A model generated the notes under the pieces. That model saw only the letters and a program-made list of their open reading frames with translations, did not search any database and was not told the origin of the DNA. A program made the position numbers and the translations under genes. Source: Spirochaetae bacterium HGW-Spirochaetae-7 (lineage in GTDB: Bacteria; Spirochaetota; Spirochaetia; Treponematales; UBA12059). From it: a stretch of 5,164 bases of DNA. This document shows positions 1-5,164 of this stretch, piece by piece; position 1 is the first letter of the stretch; every line of letters starts with the position of its first letter. The stretch is from positions 1 to 5,164 of the forward strand of contig PGXR01000203.1 in assembly GCA_002839245.1 (NCBI GenBank). The letters run 5' to 3'.

Positions 1-879
1 CGGGCCGGCGTGGACGAACGCCATCTGTTCCTCGAGCGTCTGCATGATGTTCGGCTTTATCGCGTCCTTGAGCAGGATGGTCATCGCGCCGGCTATCCCC
101 AGATCCTCGGTGGTCACCGCCTTGCCCTTCTTGTCTATCGCGAGGATTATCTTTCCCATGCGCGCGCGCAGGTCGCCCAGGTCCTTGGCCAGCGCCAGGA
201 TTGCCATCACTTCGCTGGCGACGGCGATGTCGAAGCCGCTCTGGCGGAGCGGTCCGTTGTCCAGGCCGCCGACTCCGAGGACGATGTTGCGGAGTGGCCG
301 GTCGTTCATGTCGACGACGCGGCGCCACATTACCTGGTACGGGTCGATGTCAAGTTTTTTCATGCCCTGCTTCTCGAAGAAGGCGTCCGACCAGCGGCCT
401 TCATGGTACATCCTGGCGTCGAGCCCGGTCGCGCAGAGGTTGTGCGCGGCGGCGACGGCATGGATGTCGCCGGTCAGGTGCAGGTTGAAGTCCTCCATAG
501 GGACGATCTGGCTGTAGCCGCCGCCCGCGGCCCCGCCCTTGATGCCGAAGGTAGGCCCCATCGACGGTTGGCGGATGGCCGCGATGGCCTTCTTGCCAAT
601 GCGCCCGAGGCCCTGGGTGAGTCCCACCGTCGTCGTCGTCTTGCCCTCGCCGAGCGGCGTGGGGGATATGGCAGTTACATCGATGTATTTCGCGCGCTTC
701 GGCAGGTTCTCGTTCCGCTTCAGGAACTCGAGGCGGACCTTGGCCTTGAAATTGCCGAAGTGGTCGATGAATTCTTCGGCGATGCCGTAGTTCGCGGCTA
801 CCTGGGTTATCGGGCGTATCGTCGCGGCCTGGGCGATCTCGATATCGCTCGGAACCGGCTTGATTCTCTGAATCGACAT
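1..879 (-). CDS. fhs: Formate--tetrahydrofolate ligase, N-terminal half (runs off left edge)
   Basis: This cytoplasmic enzyme joins formate to tetrahydrofolate using ATP, giving 10-formyl-THF for one-carbon metabolism and, in acetogens, the methyl branch of the Wood-Ljungdahl pathway. I translated the minus strand from ATG 879-877 and found 293 uninterrupted codons to the window edge. The family is about 550-590 residues, so roughly half is present. Visible motifs are the P-loop TPLGEGKTT (residues 74-82), QPSMGPTFGIKGGAAGGGYS (104-123, containing the family's Gly-rich signature), RRVVDMNDRPLR (186-197) and ASEVMAILALAKDLGDL (221-237). The fragment ends at AFVHAGP, a conserved stretch. The start is supported by a strong AAGGAGG Shine-Dalgarno 4 nt upstream and by family-typical N-terminal spacing to the P-loop. 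It diverges from murA and has its own promoter. No frameshift or missing key residue is seen in the visible part. The family assignment is very secure. Confidence 0.97.
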   Translation of the reverse strand, partial: MSIQRIKPVPSDIEIAQAATIRPITQVAANYGIAEEFIDHFGNFKAKVRLEFLKRNENLPKRAKYIDVTAISPTPLGEGKTTTTVGLTQGLGRIGKKAIAAIRQPSMGPTFGIKGGAAGGGYSQIVPMEDFNLHLTGDIHAVAAAHNLCATGLDARMYHEGRWSDAFFEKQGMKKLDIDPYQVMWRRVVDMNDRPLRNIVLGVGGLDNGPLRQSGFDIAVASEVMAILALAKDLGDLRARMGKIILAIDKKGKAVTTEDLGIAGAMTILLKDAIKPNIMQTLEEQMAFVHAGP

Positions 880-883
880 GAAT

Positions 884-890
884 CCTCCTT
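884..890 (-). promoter_or_regulatory. Shine-Dalgarno of fhs
   Basis: On the minus strand AAGGAGG lies four bases before the ATG at 879-877. It is a near-perfect anti-16S match, though the spacing is on the short side. It fixes the fhs start and suggests efficient translation. Confidence 0.8.
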
Positions 891-926
891 CTGGTATTGC
901 GTCTGCCAGCATGCGGTTATGAGTAC

Positions 927-956
927 TTGCCGCACTTTTGGGCTAATGACTATGGT
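927..956 (+). promoter_or_regulatory. Weak candidate promoter of murA
   Basis: On the plus strand TTGCCG (927-932) and TATGGT (951-956) are 18 bp apart, each matching 4/6 consensus positions. The site lies about 95 bp before the murA start. Its -10 box sits on top of the fhs -10 box on the other strand. The match is modest and could be chance, but I see no better plus-strand promoter in the 171-bp gap. Confidence 0.25.
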
Positions 957-980
957 AGCGTCTCCGGGATGCAAGGTCAA
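952..980 (-). promoter_or_regulatory. Probable sigma70-type promoter of fhs
   Basis: Read on the minus strand, a TTGACC -35 box (980-975) is followed by exactly 17 bp and a TACCAT -10 box (957-952). These match the consensus at 5/6 and 4/6 positions with optimal spacing. The transcription start would fall near 945, giving a leader of about 66 nt that ends in the AAGGAGG site. The leader contains a weak 5-bp stem (TGCGG/CCGCA, 912-916 with 930-934) but no riboswitch that I recognise. The assignment rests on sequence match and position only. Confidence 0.55.
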
Positions 981-1050
981 ACGCGCTCGCCGGAGCCGCG
1001 GGCGCGCGGGTGGCGTTGACGACAATCGACGGCATCTGTAGGATGCCTCC

Positions 1051-2331
1051 ATGTACCAATACCGTATCGAAGGCGGTCACCCGCTCAAGGGGAGGATCCG
1101 CGCGAGCGGCAACAAGAATGCCGCCCTTCCGTGCATCGCCGCCGCCCTCCTGTCGGAAGAGCCGGTTACCCTGCGGAACATTCCGGAGATCGAGGACGTC
1201 CTGGTGATGCTCGACATATGCCGGGCCCTGGGTGCCGGTGTCGAGCGGCTCGACAGGAACGCCTGGCGGATCGACGGATCCGGCGTCAAGGGAGCGGACG
1301 TGCCTGCCGAGCTCGCGGCCAAGGTCCGTGCTTCGATATTGTTCGCCGGGCCTCTCCTGGCCAGGTTCGGCAAGGTGACGCTTCCGCCGCCGGGCGGGGA
1401 CGTGATCGGCCGCCGCCGCCTCGACACGCATTTCCTGGCGCTCGAGGAACTCGGCGCCCGCATCGAGGTCGACGGCGCCTTCCTGTTCACCGCCAACAAG
1501 CTGAAGGGCTCCGACATCTTCCTCGACGAGGCTTCGGTCACCGCTACGGAGAACGCGGTCATGGCGGCCTCGATAGCGGAAGGCAATACGGTCATAGGAA
1601 ACGCCGCGAGCGAGCCGCATGTCCAGGACCTGTGCAGGCTCCTCAACGCAATGGGCGCGGGGATTTCCGGTATCGGTTCGAATATCCTGTCGATAACCGG
1701 CGCGCCGTCTCTCCATGGTGCCGATTTTACGATCGGTCCCGACTACATGGAGATCGGCTCGTTCATAGGCCTTGCCGCCGTCACGCGCGGTGATTTGGTG
1801 GTGGAAGGCGTCGTTCCCGGCGACCTCCGCATGATGAAGCTTGCGTTCGGCAGGATTGGCATAGCGTGGAGCCTGGAAGGCAGCGACCTGTCGGTGCACC
1901 CGGGCCAGACGATGCGCGTCGTTTCTGACCTCGGAGGCCAGATTCCGAAGATAGACGACGCGCCCTGGCCCGGCTTTCCGCCAGACCTCACTTCCATCAT
2001 GACAGTCGTCGCGACGCAGGTCGAGGGCACCATACTCATCCACGAGAAGATGTTCGAGTCGAGGATGTTCTGGGTGGACAAGCTCATCGGCATGGGAGCC
2101 AGGATAGTGCTGTGCGATCCGCACCGGGCCGTGGTTTCTGGCCCGGCCAGGCTGCAGGGAGATTCGTTGACCTCGCCAGACGTCCGGGCCGGCATGGCCC
2201 TCGTAATCGCGGCGCTGTGCGCCGAAGGAGTCAGCGTCATCAAGAACGTCTACCAGATTGAACGGGGCTACGAACGCATCGCGGAGCGCCTCCAGGCCCT
2301 GGGCGCCAGGATAGAGCGGATCGACGAGTAG
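1051..2331 (+). CDS. murA: UDP-N-acetylglucosamine 1-carboxyvinyltransferase, Cys-to-Asp type
   Basis: MurA transfers enolpyruvate from PEP to UDP-GlcNAc in the cytoplasm, the first committed step of peptidoglycan synthesis. The 426-residue length fits the family (about 417-430). Residues recognisable against E. coli MurA are SGNKNAAL (19-26, with Lys22), RAS (93-95, Arg91 equivalent at 93), Arg122 (Arg120), Asp312 in FPPDLTS (Asp305), and Arg405 in IERGYERI (Arg397). The active-site loop reads PPGGDVIGRRRLDTH (113-127): Asp117 stands where fosfomycin-sensitive enzymes have Cys115. From the known biochemistry of Cys115Asp enzymes, this should remain active but be insensitive to fosfomycin; that part is inference. 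The start is ATG 1051, preceded by a weak AGGA (1040-1043) 7 nt upstream. The gene is monocistronic as far as seen, divergent from fhs and convergent with the membrane-protein unit, ending 18 bp from it with no clear terminator. Confidence 0.97.
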   Translation: MYQYRIEGGHPLKGRIRASGNKNAALPCIAAALLSEEPVTLRNIPEIEDVLVMLDICRALGAGVERLDRNAWRIDGSGVKGADVPAELAAKVRASILFAGPLLARFGKVTLPPPGGDVIGRRRLDTHFLALEELGARIEVDGAFLFTANKLKGSDIFLDEASVTATENAVMAASIAEGNTVIGNAASEPHVQDLCRLLNAMGAGISGIGSNILSITGAPSLHGADFTIGPDYMEIGSFIGLAAVTRGDLVVEGVVPGDLRMMKLAFGRIGIAWSLEGSDLSVHPGQTMRVVSDLGGQIPKIDDAPWPGFPPDLTSIMTVVATQVEGTILIHEKMFESRMFWVDKLIGMGARIVLCDPHRAVVSGPARLQGDSLTSPDVRAGMALVIAALCAEGVSVIKNVYQIERGYERIAERLQALGARIERIDE

Positions 2332-2332
2332 C

Positions 2333-2358
2333 GCGGCTATCAGGGGCGGCTATCGAGG
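2333..2358. repeat. Two tandem 13-bp imperfect repeats between convergent genes
   Basis: GCGGCTATCAGGG (2333-2345) is followed directly by GCGGCTATCGAGG (2346-2358), with the first nine bases identical. The second copy contains the stop codon of the minus-strand gene (2352-2350), and the first lies just past the murA stop. It fills almost the whole 18-bp gap. It is probably a local duplication with no known function. Confidence 0.6.
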
Positions 2359-4050
2359 GGCGCCGGCGATGCGCGCGGCTAGGATCAAGCTGCCCGCCAC
2401 GCACAGTCCCAGGAAACCCAGCCAGGCAGGCAGGAGCATCGAGCCCGGAACCAGCGTCGCGAAGGCCCGGGCTGCGACGGACGCGATTCCGGCAACGATG
2501 CGGAGGGGCCCGATCGCGAGCGCTACGAGGATAGGCGCGGACAGGTACTTCATCGCGGTGCCCGGCTTCTCCGTCGACTTGAACCTGATTCCAAGTCCGG
2601 CGCCTATGAGCGCCAGCATCAGGACCGAGAACGGGTAGGCCGCGCGGCTGGCAAGTTCCGCCCTCAGCGGCTCGACTTCCAGGCCGAAGCGCTGCGCGTC
2701 GTCGGTTCCGGTCGCCAGCAAGGCCAGCGGAATATCCGCGGGATCCCCCGACAGTCTCAGGACCGTGGCGGCGTCATTCTGGTCGAATGAAAGCCGCAGG
2801 GTATTGCCTTCTCCTTGCCGCGCCCCGCCAGCGGGCGTGACTGAATCGTAAGTCGGACTACCCAGGACCCTGGCATCGACCCTGTTGATCGCCTTGAGCA
2901 CCAGAAGGTTGCCGTGCAGCCTGGCAAATGGAGAGCTGACGGACAGCGGTCCCGTACCGGTCCTCGTCAGCACCAGGTCCCGGAAATAGACCGCCTCCTC
3001 CGAAATGGCGGCGCGCGATGCGCTGAGCCGCATCGTCCATGCGCCCGAACCGGATACCGTCATCGAGAACGGGCGCTCGTCCGACCGGGCGAAGGCTTGT
3101 TCGTCTTCCTCTATGAAAAATGCTACGGTCGCCAGAGCTTCCTCGCTCCTGGCCAGCCAGGTTCTGACCTCGTCGTCATCGCGGTTTTCAACAGCCAGTT
3201 CGGAATAAATACGGAAGGCTTCAAGGTAATCGCCTTCCTGGAAACGTTTGTATCCTTCCAGCTTGCGACCGTATAACGCGGCTGCCCTGACGTTTTCAGC
3301 GGAAGGATTGAGCCGTTCGAGCGCTCGCCAGGTCTCGTCGACAAGCCGTTTTACCTCCGGACGCTTTGAATAGATGGCATACGACCGCTTGGCGAGGTAA
3401 TGGGCATCGAAAACGCGGCCTTCATCCCTGGCTTTGAGCGCTTCCAGGTAAAAACGGTTTCCCGCGGCCCACGGCTCTCCGGTTTCGCGCGCCTGTCCCA
3501 GCGCCAGCCGGGCGGCGGCATCGGCCTTGGCGGCTTCCTCCTTGACGATGGCCGACTGGACGCGGTCGTTGAGCGCCACGTAGCGCTCATCGAGCGGGTC
3601 GATGGCAGCGCAAGCCCGCAGGTTCCGGTCTGCTGCATCGAGTGCTCCCGTGCGCAACGAAGCCTCGGCCAGTCCGAGAGAATCGGTGAACAGCGCGCTC
3701 TGGCTTTCGTAGCGATTCGCGCGCTCCTCGAGGTTGGGCACGACGAGAAGATAGAATATGGAGATTGCGGCGGCCAGAAACAGGGCGGGAGCCAGTACGC
3801 CGTAGGCAGCTTCGGAGAAACCGTCGACGGCTTCCGACGACTCCATCGCCAGCGCGGAGGCCACGAGCAGGATCGCCGGAGCCCAGTTCGCCAGGTACAG
3901 CAACGCACGGGTCGATTCCCACGCAATGGCGAATTTGTACAGAACTCCCGATTTTCCTATCGATGCCAGGGCAATGGCGAAGCCCGCGATGAAGGCCAGC
4001 GCAAGCAGGGCGGCAGTGACTCCCAGGAAACCGGATTTTCGTTCAGCCAC
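2350..4050 (-). CDS. LptF/LptG-like membrane protein with periplasmic TPR-like insertion
   Basis: This 566-residue protein has hydrophobic segments at about 9-30, 49-69, 82-104, 471-488, 502-526 and 537-559. Charges (K/R near the N-terminus, RFKSTEK at 489-495, C-terminal R) place both ends in the cytoplasm and residues 105-470 in the periplasm. LptF/LptG permeases, which drive lipopolysaccharide out of the inner membrane with LptB, share this 3+3 plan. Local resemblances include WAPAILLVASALAMESSEAV (56-75), VVPNLEERA (103-111) after helix 3, and ELASRAAYPFSVLMLALIG (465-483) entering helix 4. Unlike ordinary family members it has about 220 extra residues (105-325) that are helical and TPR-like, for example GRVFDAHYLAKRSY (211-224) and GDYLEAFRIYSELA (273-286). 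A beta-rich stretch follows (about 328-435). I chose GTG 4050, which overlaps the upstream stop by 8 nt and has a G-rich stretch before it. An in-frame ATG at 4090 is possible. The coding region is secure; the family link is inference from memory of conserved patterns. Confidence 0.85.
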   Translation of the reverse strand: MAERKSGFLGVTAALLALAFIAGFAIALASIGKSGVLYKFAIAWESTRALLYLANWAPAILLVASALAMESSEAVDGFSEAAYGVLAPALFLAAAISIFYLLVVPNLEERANRYESQSALFTDSLGLAEASLRTGALDAADRNLRACAAIDPLDERYVALNDRVQSAIVKEEAAKADAAARLALGQARETGEPWAAGNRFYLEALKARDEGRVFDAHYLAKRSYAIYSKRPEVKRLVDETWRALERLNPSAENVRAAALYGRKLEGYKRFQEGDYLEAFRIYSELAVENRDDDEVRTWLARSEEALATVAFFIEEDEQAFARSDERPFSMTVSGSGAWTMRLSASRAAISEEAVYFRDLVLTRTGTGPLSVSSPFARLHGNLLVLKAINRVDARVLGSPTYDSVTPAGGARQGEGNTLRLSFDQNDAATVLRLSGDPADIPLALLATGTDDAQRFGLEVEPLRAELASRAAYPFSVLMLALIGAGLGIRFKSTEKPGTAMKYLSAPILVALAIGPLRIVAGIASVAARAFATLVPGSMLLPAWLGFLGLCVAGSLILAARIAGAPR

Positions 4051-4729
4051 GGGGACGCCCCCCGGCAGGTTTCCTGGCAATGAGCGCATCGGCGAGGAGG
4101 AGGGCCAGCGCGCTGGCAGCGGCAAGAACTGCCGTCGACCAGACGCGTGGCAAGGACAGCCCGGCCAGCGAAAAGGCCGCGTCCGCCGGGCCGGAAAGGT
4201 AGACGGAAAATAGGTATAGGACGGCCAGCGCTCCGTTCGGCGCCAAAAAAGCTCCCATGATTGGCCTGCTCCTCGAGATTCGCGTGATTCCCCAGAAGGC
4301 TGTCGAAAATGCCGCGAACGAAGCGAGGCTGGCCGCGAATTCCGGCCAGGGCGCTCGTGCCATTTCCTTGAACCAGGCTGCGACCGGCCGGTAGGAGAGC
4401 GGTAGCACGTCGGCCACGATGGCCTGCGGCACATCGATGAGGCGTATGATGATCGCGGGGCCGCAGACAACCAGCAGAGCGAAGATCATGACGACGGGAT
4501 ACCCGAGGAGGCGCGAGGAGAACAGCCTGTTCATCTGGAAGAACAGCAGGAATACCGACGCGACGGCGGCTGCCGGTATTGCCGCTACCGCTAGCCCGAG
4601 AAACAGCGGTATGAGGCTGGATTCATGCCTGTCGAGGGCCGCTGCCGACATCCAGACGGCGGAAATGCATAGCACCGCGATGACGAATGTGGCTATGAAG
4701 CGTATGGCTACCCCAGGCAGTTTTTTCAT
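4043..4729 (-). CDS. Six-helix membrane protein, partner of the downstream LptF/G-like protein
   Basis: I do not recognise a named family for this 228-residue, very hydrophobic protein. Membrane segments are visible at about 10-30, 40-64, 76-98, 131-148, 157-178 and 196-216. Basic loops (MKK at the start, NRLFSSR at 67-73, TRISRSR at 149-155, and the basic tail ARKPAGGRPRG at 218-228) predict both ends inside. The largest outside loop, between helices 3 and 4, is only about 30 residues. This is the same 3+3 topology as its downstream neighbour but without a periplasmic domain. The stop (4045-4043) lies inside the start of the next gene, so the two are almost surely translationally coupled and probably form one complex. 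The ATG at 4729 has no Shine-Dalgarno, and a possible promoter sits immediately upstream. It could be a stripped-down LptF/G-type subunit or an unrelated integral membrane partner. Confidence 0.85.
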   Translation of the reverse strand: MKKLPGVAIRFIATFVIAVLCISAVWMSAAALDRHESSLIPLFLGLAVAAIPAAAVASVFLLFFQMNRLFSSRLLGYPVVMIFALLVVCGPAIIIRLIDVPQAIVADVLPLSYRPVAAWFKEMARAPWPEFAASLASFAAFSTAFWGITRISRSRPIMGAFLAPNGALAVLYLFSVYLSGPADAAFSLAGLSLPRVWSTAVLAAASALALLLADALIARKPAGGRPRG

Positions 4730-4736
4730 CGATCAA

Positions 4737-4765
4737 ACAGTAGCATGCGATATGGCACTTGACAA
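4737..4765 (-). promoter_or_regulatory. Candidate promoter of the membrane-protein pair
   Basis: On the minus strand TTGTCA (4765-4760, 5/6 match to -35) is followed by 17 bp and TACTGT (4742-4737, 3/6 match to -10). Transcription would begin about seven bases further on, within a base or two of the ATG at 4729, implying a leaderless or nearly leaderless message. This fits the absence of a ribosome-binding site but remains a prediction from weak boxes. Confidence 0.3.
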
Positions 4766-4798
4766 GCAGGATGGCGTGCCTGGCGCATCCCAAAGCAT

Positions 4799-4807
4799 TT
4801 TTGCACA
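4799..4807 (+). promoter_or_regulatory. DnaA-box-like site 1
   Basis: TTTTGCACA fits the relaxed DnaA box TTWTNCACA. It lies two bases before the next box, so the box centres are 11 bp apart (about one helical turn), an arrangement that favours cooperative DnaA binding. Confidence 0.45.
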
Positions 4808-4809
4808 AG

Positions 4810-4818
4810 TTGTCCACA
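4810..4818 (+). promoter_or_regulatory. DnaA-box-like site 2
   Basis: TTGTCCACA differs from the consensus TTATCCACA at one position. It has the same orientation as the site at 4799 and the perfect box at 5031. Confidence 0.5.
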
Positions 4819-5030
4819 CGAGCTTGTTGATTCTGTCAATGTCGATTTTTGAGCTTTTGGAGCTTCGGCAATCCAGTTTTGGGAATAATTCCATATTTGA
4901 AAATACAAGTATTTGTCTTGAAAGGAAATATTTTACCATTTCAGAAATTGGGCCAAAAGGATACAGAGCTGTACCTTTTTTTATACGATCTTTTTCGTTC
5001 CTTGAAAAACCGTCACAAACAATGAACAGG
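4819..5030. other. AT-rich intergenic island between DnaA boxes, origin- or regulatory-type
   Basis: By hand count 75 of 212 bases are G or C (about 35%), while the flanking genes are clearly GC-rich. No frame here looks like a gene. The stretch is bounded by two DnaA-box-like sites on the left and a perfect one on the right. It holds short palindromes: GGAAT-A-ATTCC (4882-4892) and AAATAC-AA-GTATTT (4901-4914). A terminator-like hairpin is at 4955-4982. An AT-rich unwinding region next to DnaA boxes is typical of bacterial oriC, and the genes to its left mostly read away from it. However, no dnaA, dnaN, rpmH or similar marker gene is in view, and three boxes are few. An AT-rich promoter region under DnaA control is the alternative. 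Confidence 0.4.
4955..4982. terminator. Possible bidirectional intrinsic terminator
   Basis: AAAAGG (4955-4960), an unpaired A, and TACAG (4962-4966) can pair with CTGTA (4969-4973) and CCTTTT (4974-4979). This makes an 11-bp stem with one bulge and a very tight centre. On the plus strand seven Ts follow the last C (4976-4982). On the minus strand the structure ends in four Ts. It could end a minus-strand transcript coming from the right of 5072, or a plus-strand one. The stem is AU-rich, so efficiency may be modest. Confidence 0.4.
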
Positions 5031-5039
5031 TTATCCACA
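5031..5039 (+). promoter_or_regulatory. Perfect consensus DnaA box
   Basis: TTATCCACA is identical to the high-affinity E. coli DnaA box. It lies at the right edge of the AT-rich island and in the same orientation as the two sites at 4799-4818. Confidence 0.6.
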
Positions 5040-5071
5040 ACCACGGGCAAGTATCCAGAAAGCCCGGAATG

Positions 5072-5164
5072 TCAACAGATGAATCGATATTCACCATGCT
5101 CGCAGCGGAGCCTGTCCGCCATCTCCGGTGCGCCTACTGAACGCATCATCGACCGCAACCTGGC
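5072..5164 (-). CDS. Possible C-terminal end of an unidentified gene (runs off right edge)
   Basis: The minus strand is open from the window edge to a TGA at 5074-5072, giving 30 residues. They include RSMMRSVGAPEMADRL, which reads like an amphipathic protein segment. Many third positions are G or C (about 20 of 30), and a terminator-like hairpin lies about 90 bp downstream. The piece is too short to identify. An open plus-strand frame starting at ATG 5022 or 5079 also reaches the edge with similarly GC-rich third positions after about 5108. Which strand, if either, is coding cannot be decided here. Confidence 0.25.
   Translation of the reverse strand, partial: ARLRSMMRSVGAPEMADRLRCEHGEYRFIC

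Noticed and set aside
880..945. Possible tetrahydrofolate riboswitch in the fhs leader
   Set aside because: The predicted leader is only about 66 nt and shows just one weak 5-bp stem; I could not find the conserved core expected of a THF riboswitch.
10..1041. 343-codon open frame on the plus strand, antisense to fhs
   Set aside because: It sits opposite a clear Fhs coding region with all family motifs and crosses the intergenic promoter region; its product shows no recognisable domain.
943..2124. 393-codon open frame on the minus strand, antisense to murA
   Set aside because: It lies wholly opposite a complete, conserved murA and its translation is rich in Arg, Asp and His without recognisable domains, as expected of a shadow frame in GC-rich coding DNA.
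4051..4470. 5' extension of the LptF/G-like gene to an ATG at 4470 (706 residues)
   Set aside because: The extra 140 residues overlap the 228-residue membrane gene in another frame and read as Arg/Ser/Pro-rich shadow sequence; the first membrane segment begins only after GTG 4050.
4851..4865. GAGCTT repeated at 9-bp spacing (4851-4856 and 4860-4865)
   Set aside because: Two copies of a 6-mer in AT-rich DNA are within chance, and there is no array, so neither a CRISPR nor an iteron set is supported.
4733..5050. 105-codon open frame on the minus strand through the AT-rich island
   Set aside because: It runs through the DnaA boxes and the hairpin, has AT-driven codons unlike the neighbouring genes, no visible ribosome-binding site and no recognisable domain; it is better explained as low-stop chance in intergenic DNA.
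5069..5140. 23-codon plus-strand open frame (ATG 5069, TGA 5138-5140)
   Set aside because: It is very short, has no good Shine-Dalgarno and lies opposite a competing open frame.

Overview
The window looks like a stretch of a high-GC, Gram-negative bacterial chromosome. It holds the first half of formate--tetrahydrofolate ligase (fhs), a complete UDP-N-acetylglucosamine enolpyruvyl transferase (murA), a two-gene membrane-protein unit, and an AT-rich intergenic island carrying DnaA-box-like sites. My best guess for the host is a spirochaete or a similar diderm. The MurA active-site Cys is replaced by Asp, as is known from spirochaetes, chlamydiae and mycobacteria. The unusual membrane pair resembles the outer-membrane lipid export permeases LptF/LptG, which implies a diderm envelope. 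The taxonomic guess is inference only.

Layout from left to right. Positions 1-879 (minus strand) encode the N-terminal 293 residues of Fhs, with the rest beyond the left edge. Positions 880-1050 are a divergent intergenic region with a good sigma70-type promoter for fhs and a weaker overlapping candidate for murA. Positions 1051-2331 (plus strand) are murA. Only 18 bp separate it from the converging gene at 2350-4050 (minus strand). That gene encodes a 566-residue protein with three N-terminal membrane segments, a large periplasmic part (helical TPR-like region, then a beta-rich region) and three C-terminal membrane segments. Just upstream of it, overlapping by 8 nt, a 228-residue six-helix membrane protein is encoded at 4043-4729 (minus strand). 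The two clearly form one translationally coupled unit.

Positions 4730-5071 hold no convincing gene. The stretch is strikingly AT-rich: about 35% GC by my count for 4819-5030, against visibly GC-rich genes. It contains one perfect DnaA box, two further DnaA-box-like sites one helical turn apart, several short palindromes, and an imperfect 11-bp hairpin followed by seven Ts. It could be a replication-origin-type region or a DnaA-bound regulatory region. The last ~93 bases may be the C-terminal end of another minus-strand gene, but this is weakly supported.

How the genes relate: Fhs serves one-carbon (folate) metabolism and MurA starts peptidoglycan precursor synthesis. The membrane pair is plausibly a divergent LptF/LptG-type permease in which one subunit carries a TPR insertion and the other lacks the periplasmic domain. 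That pair is the most novel item here.
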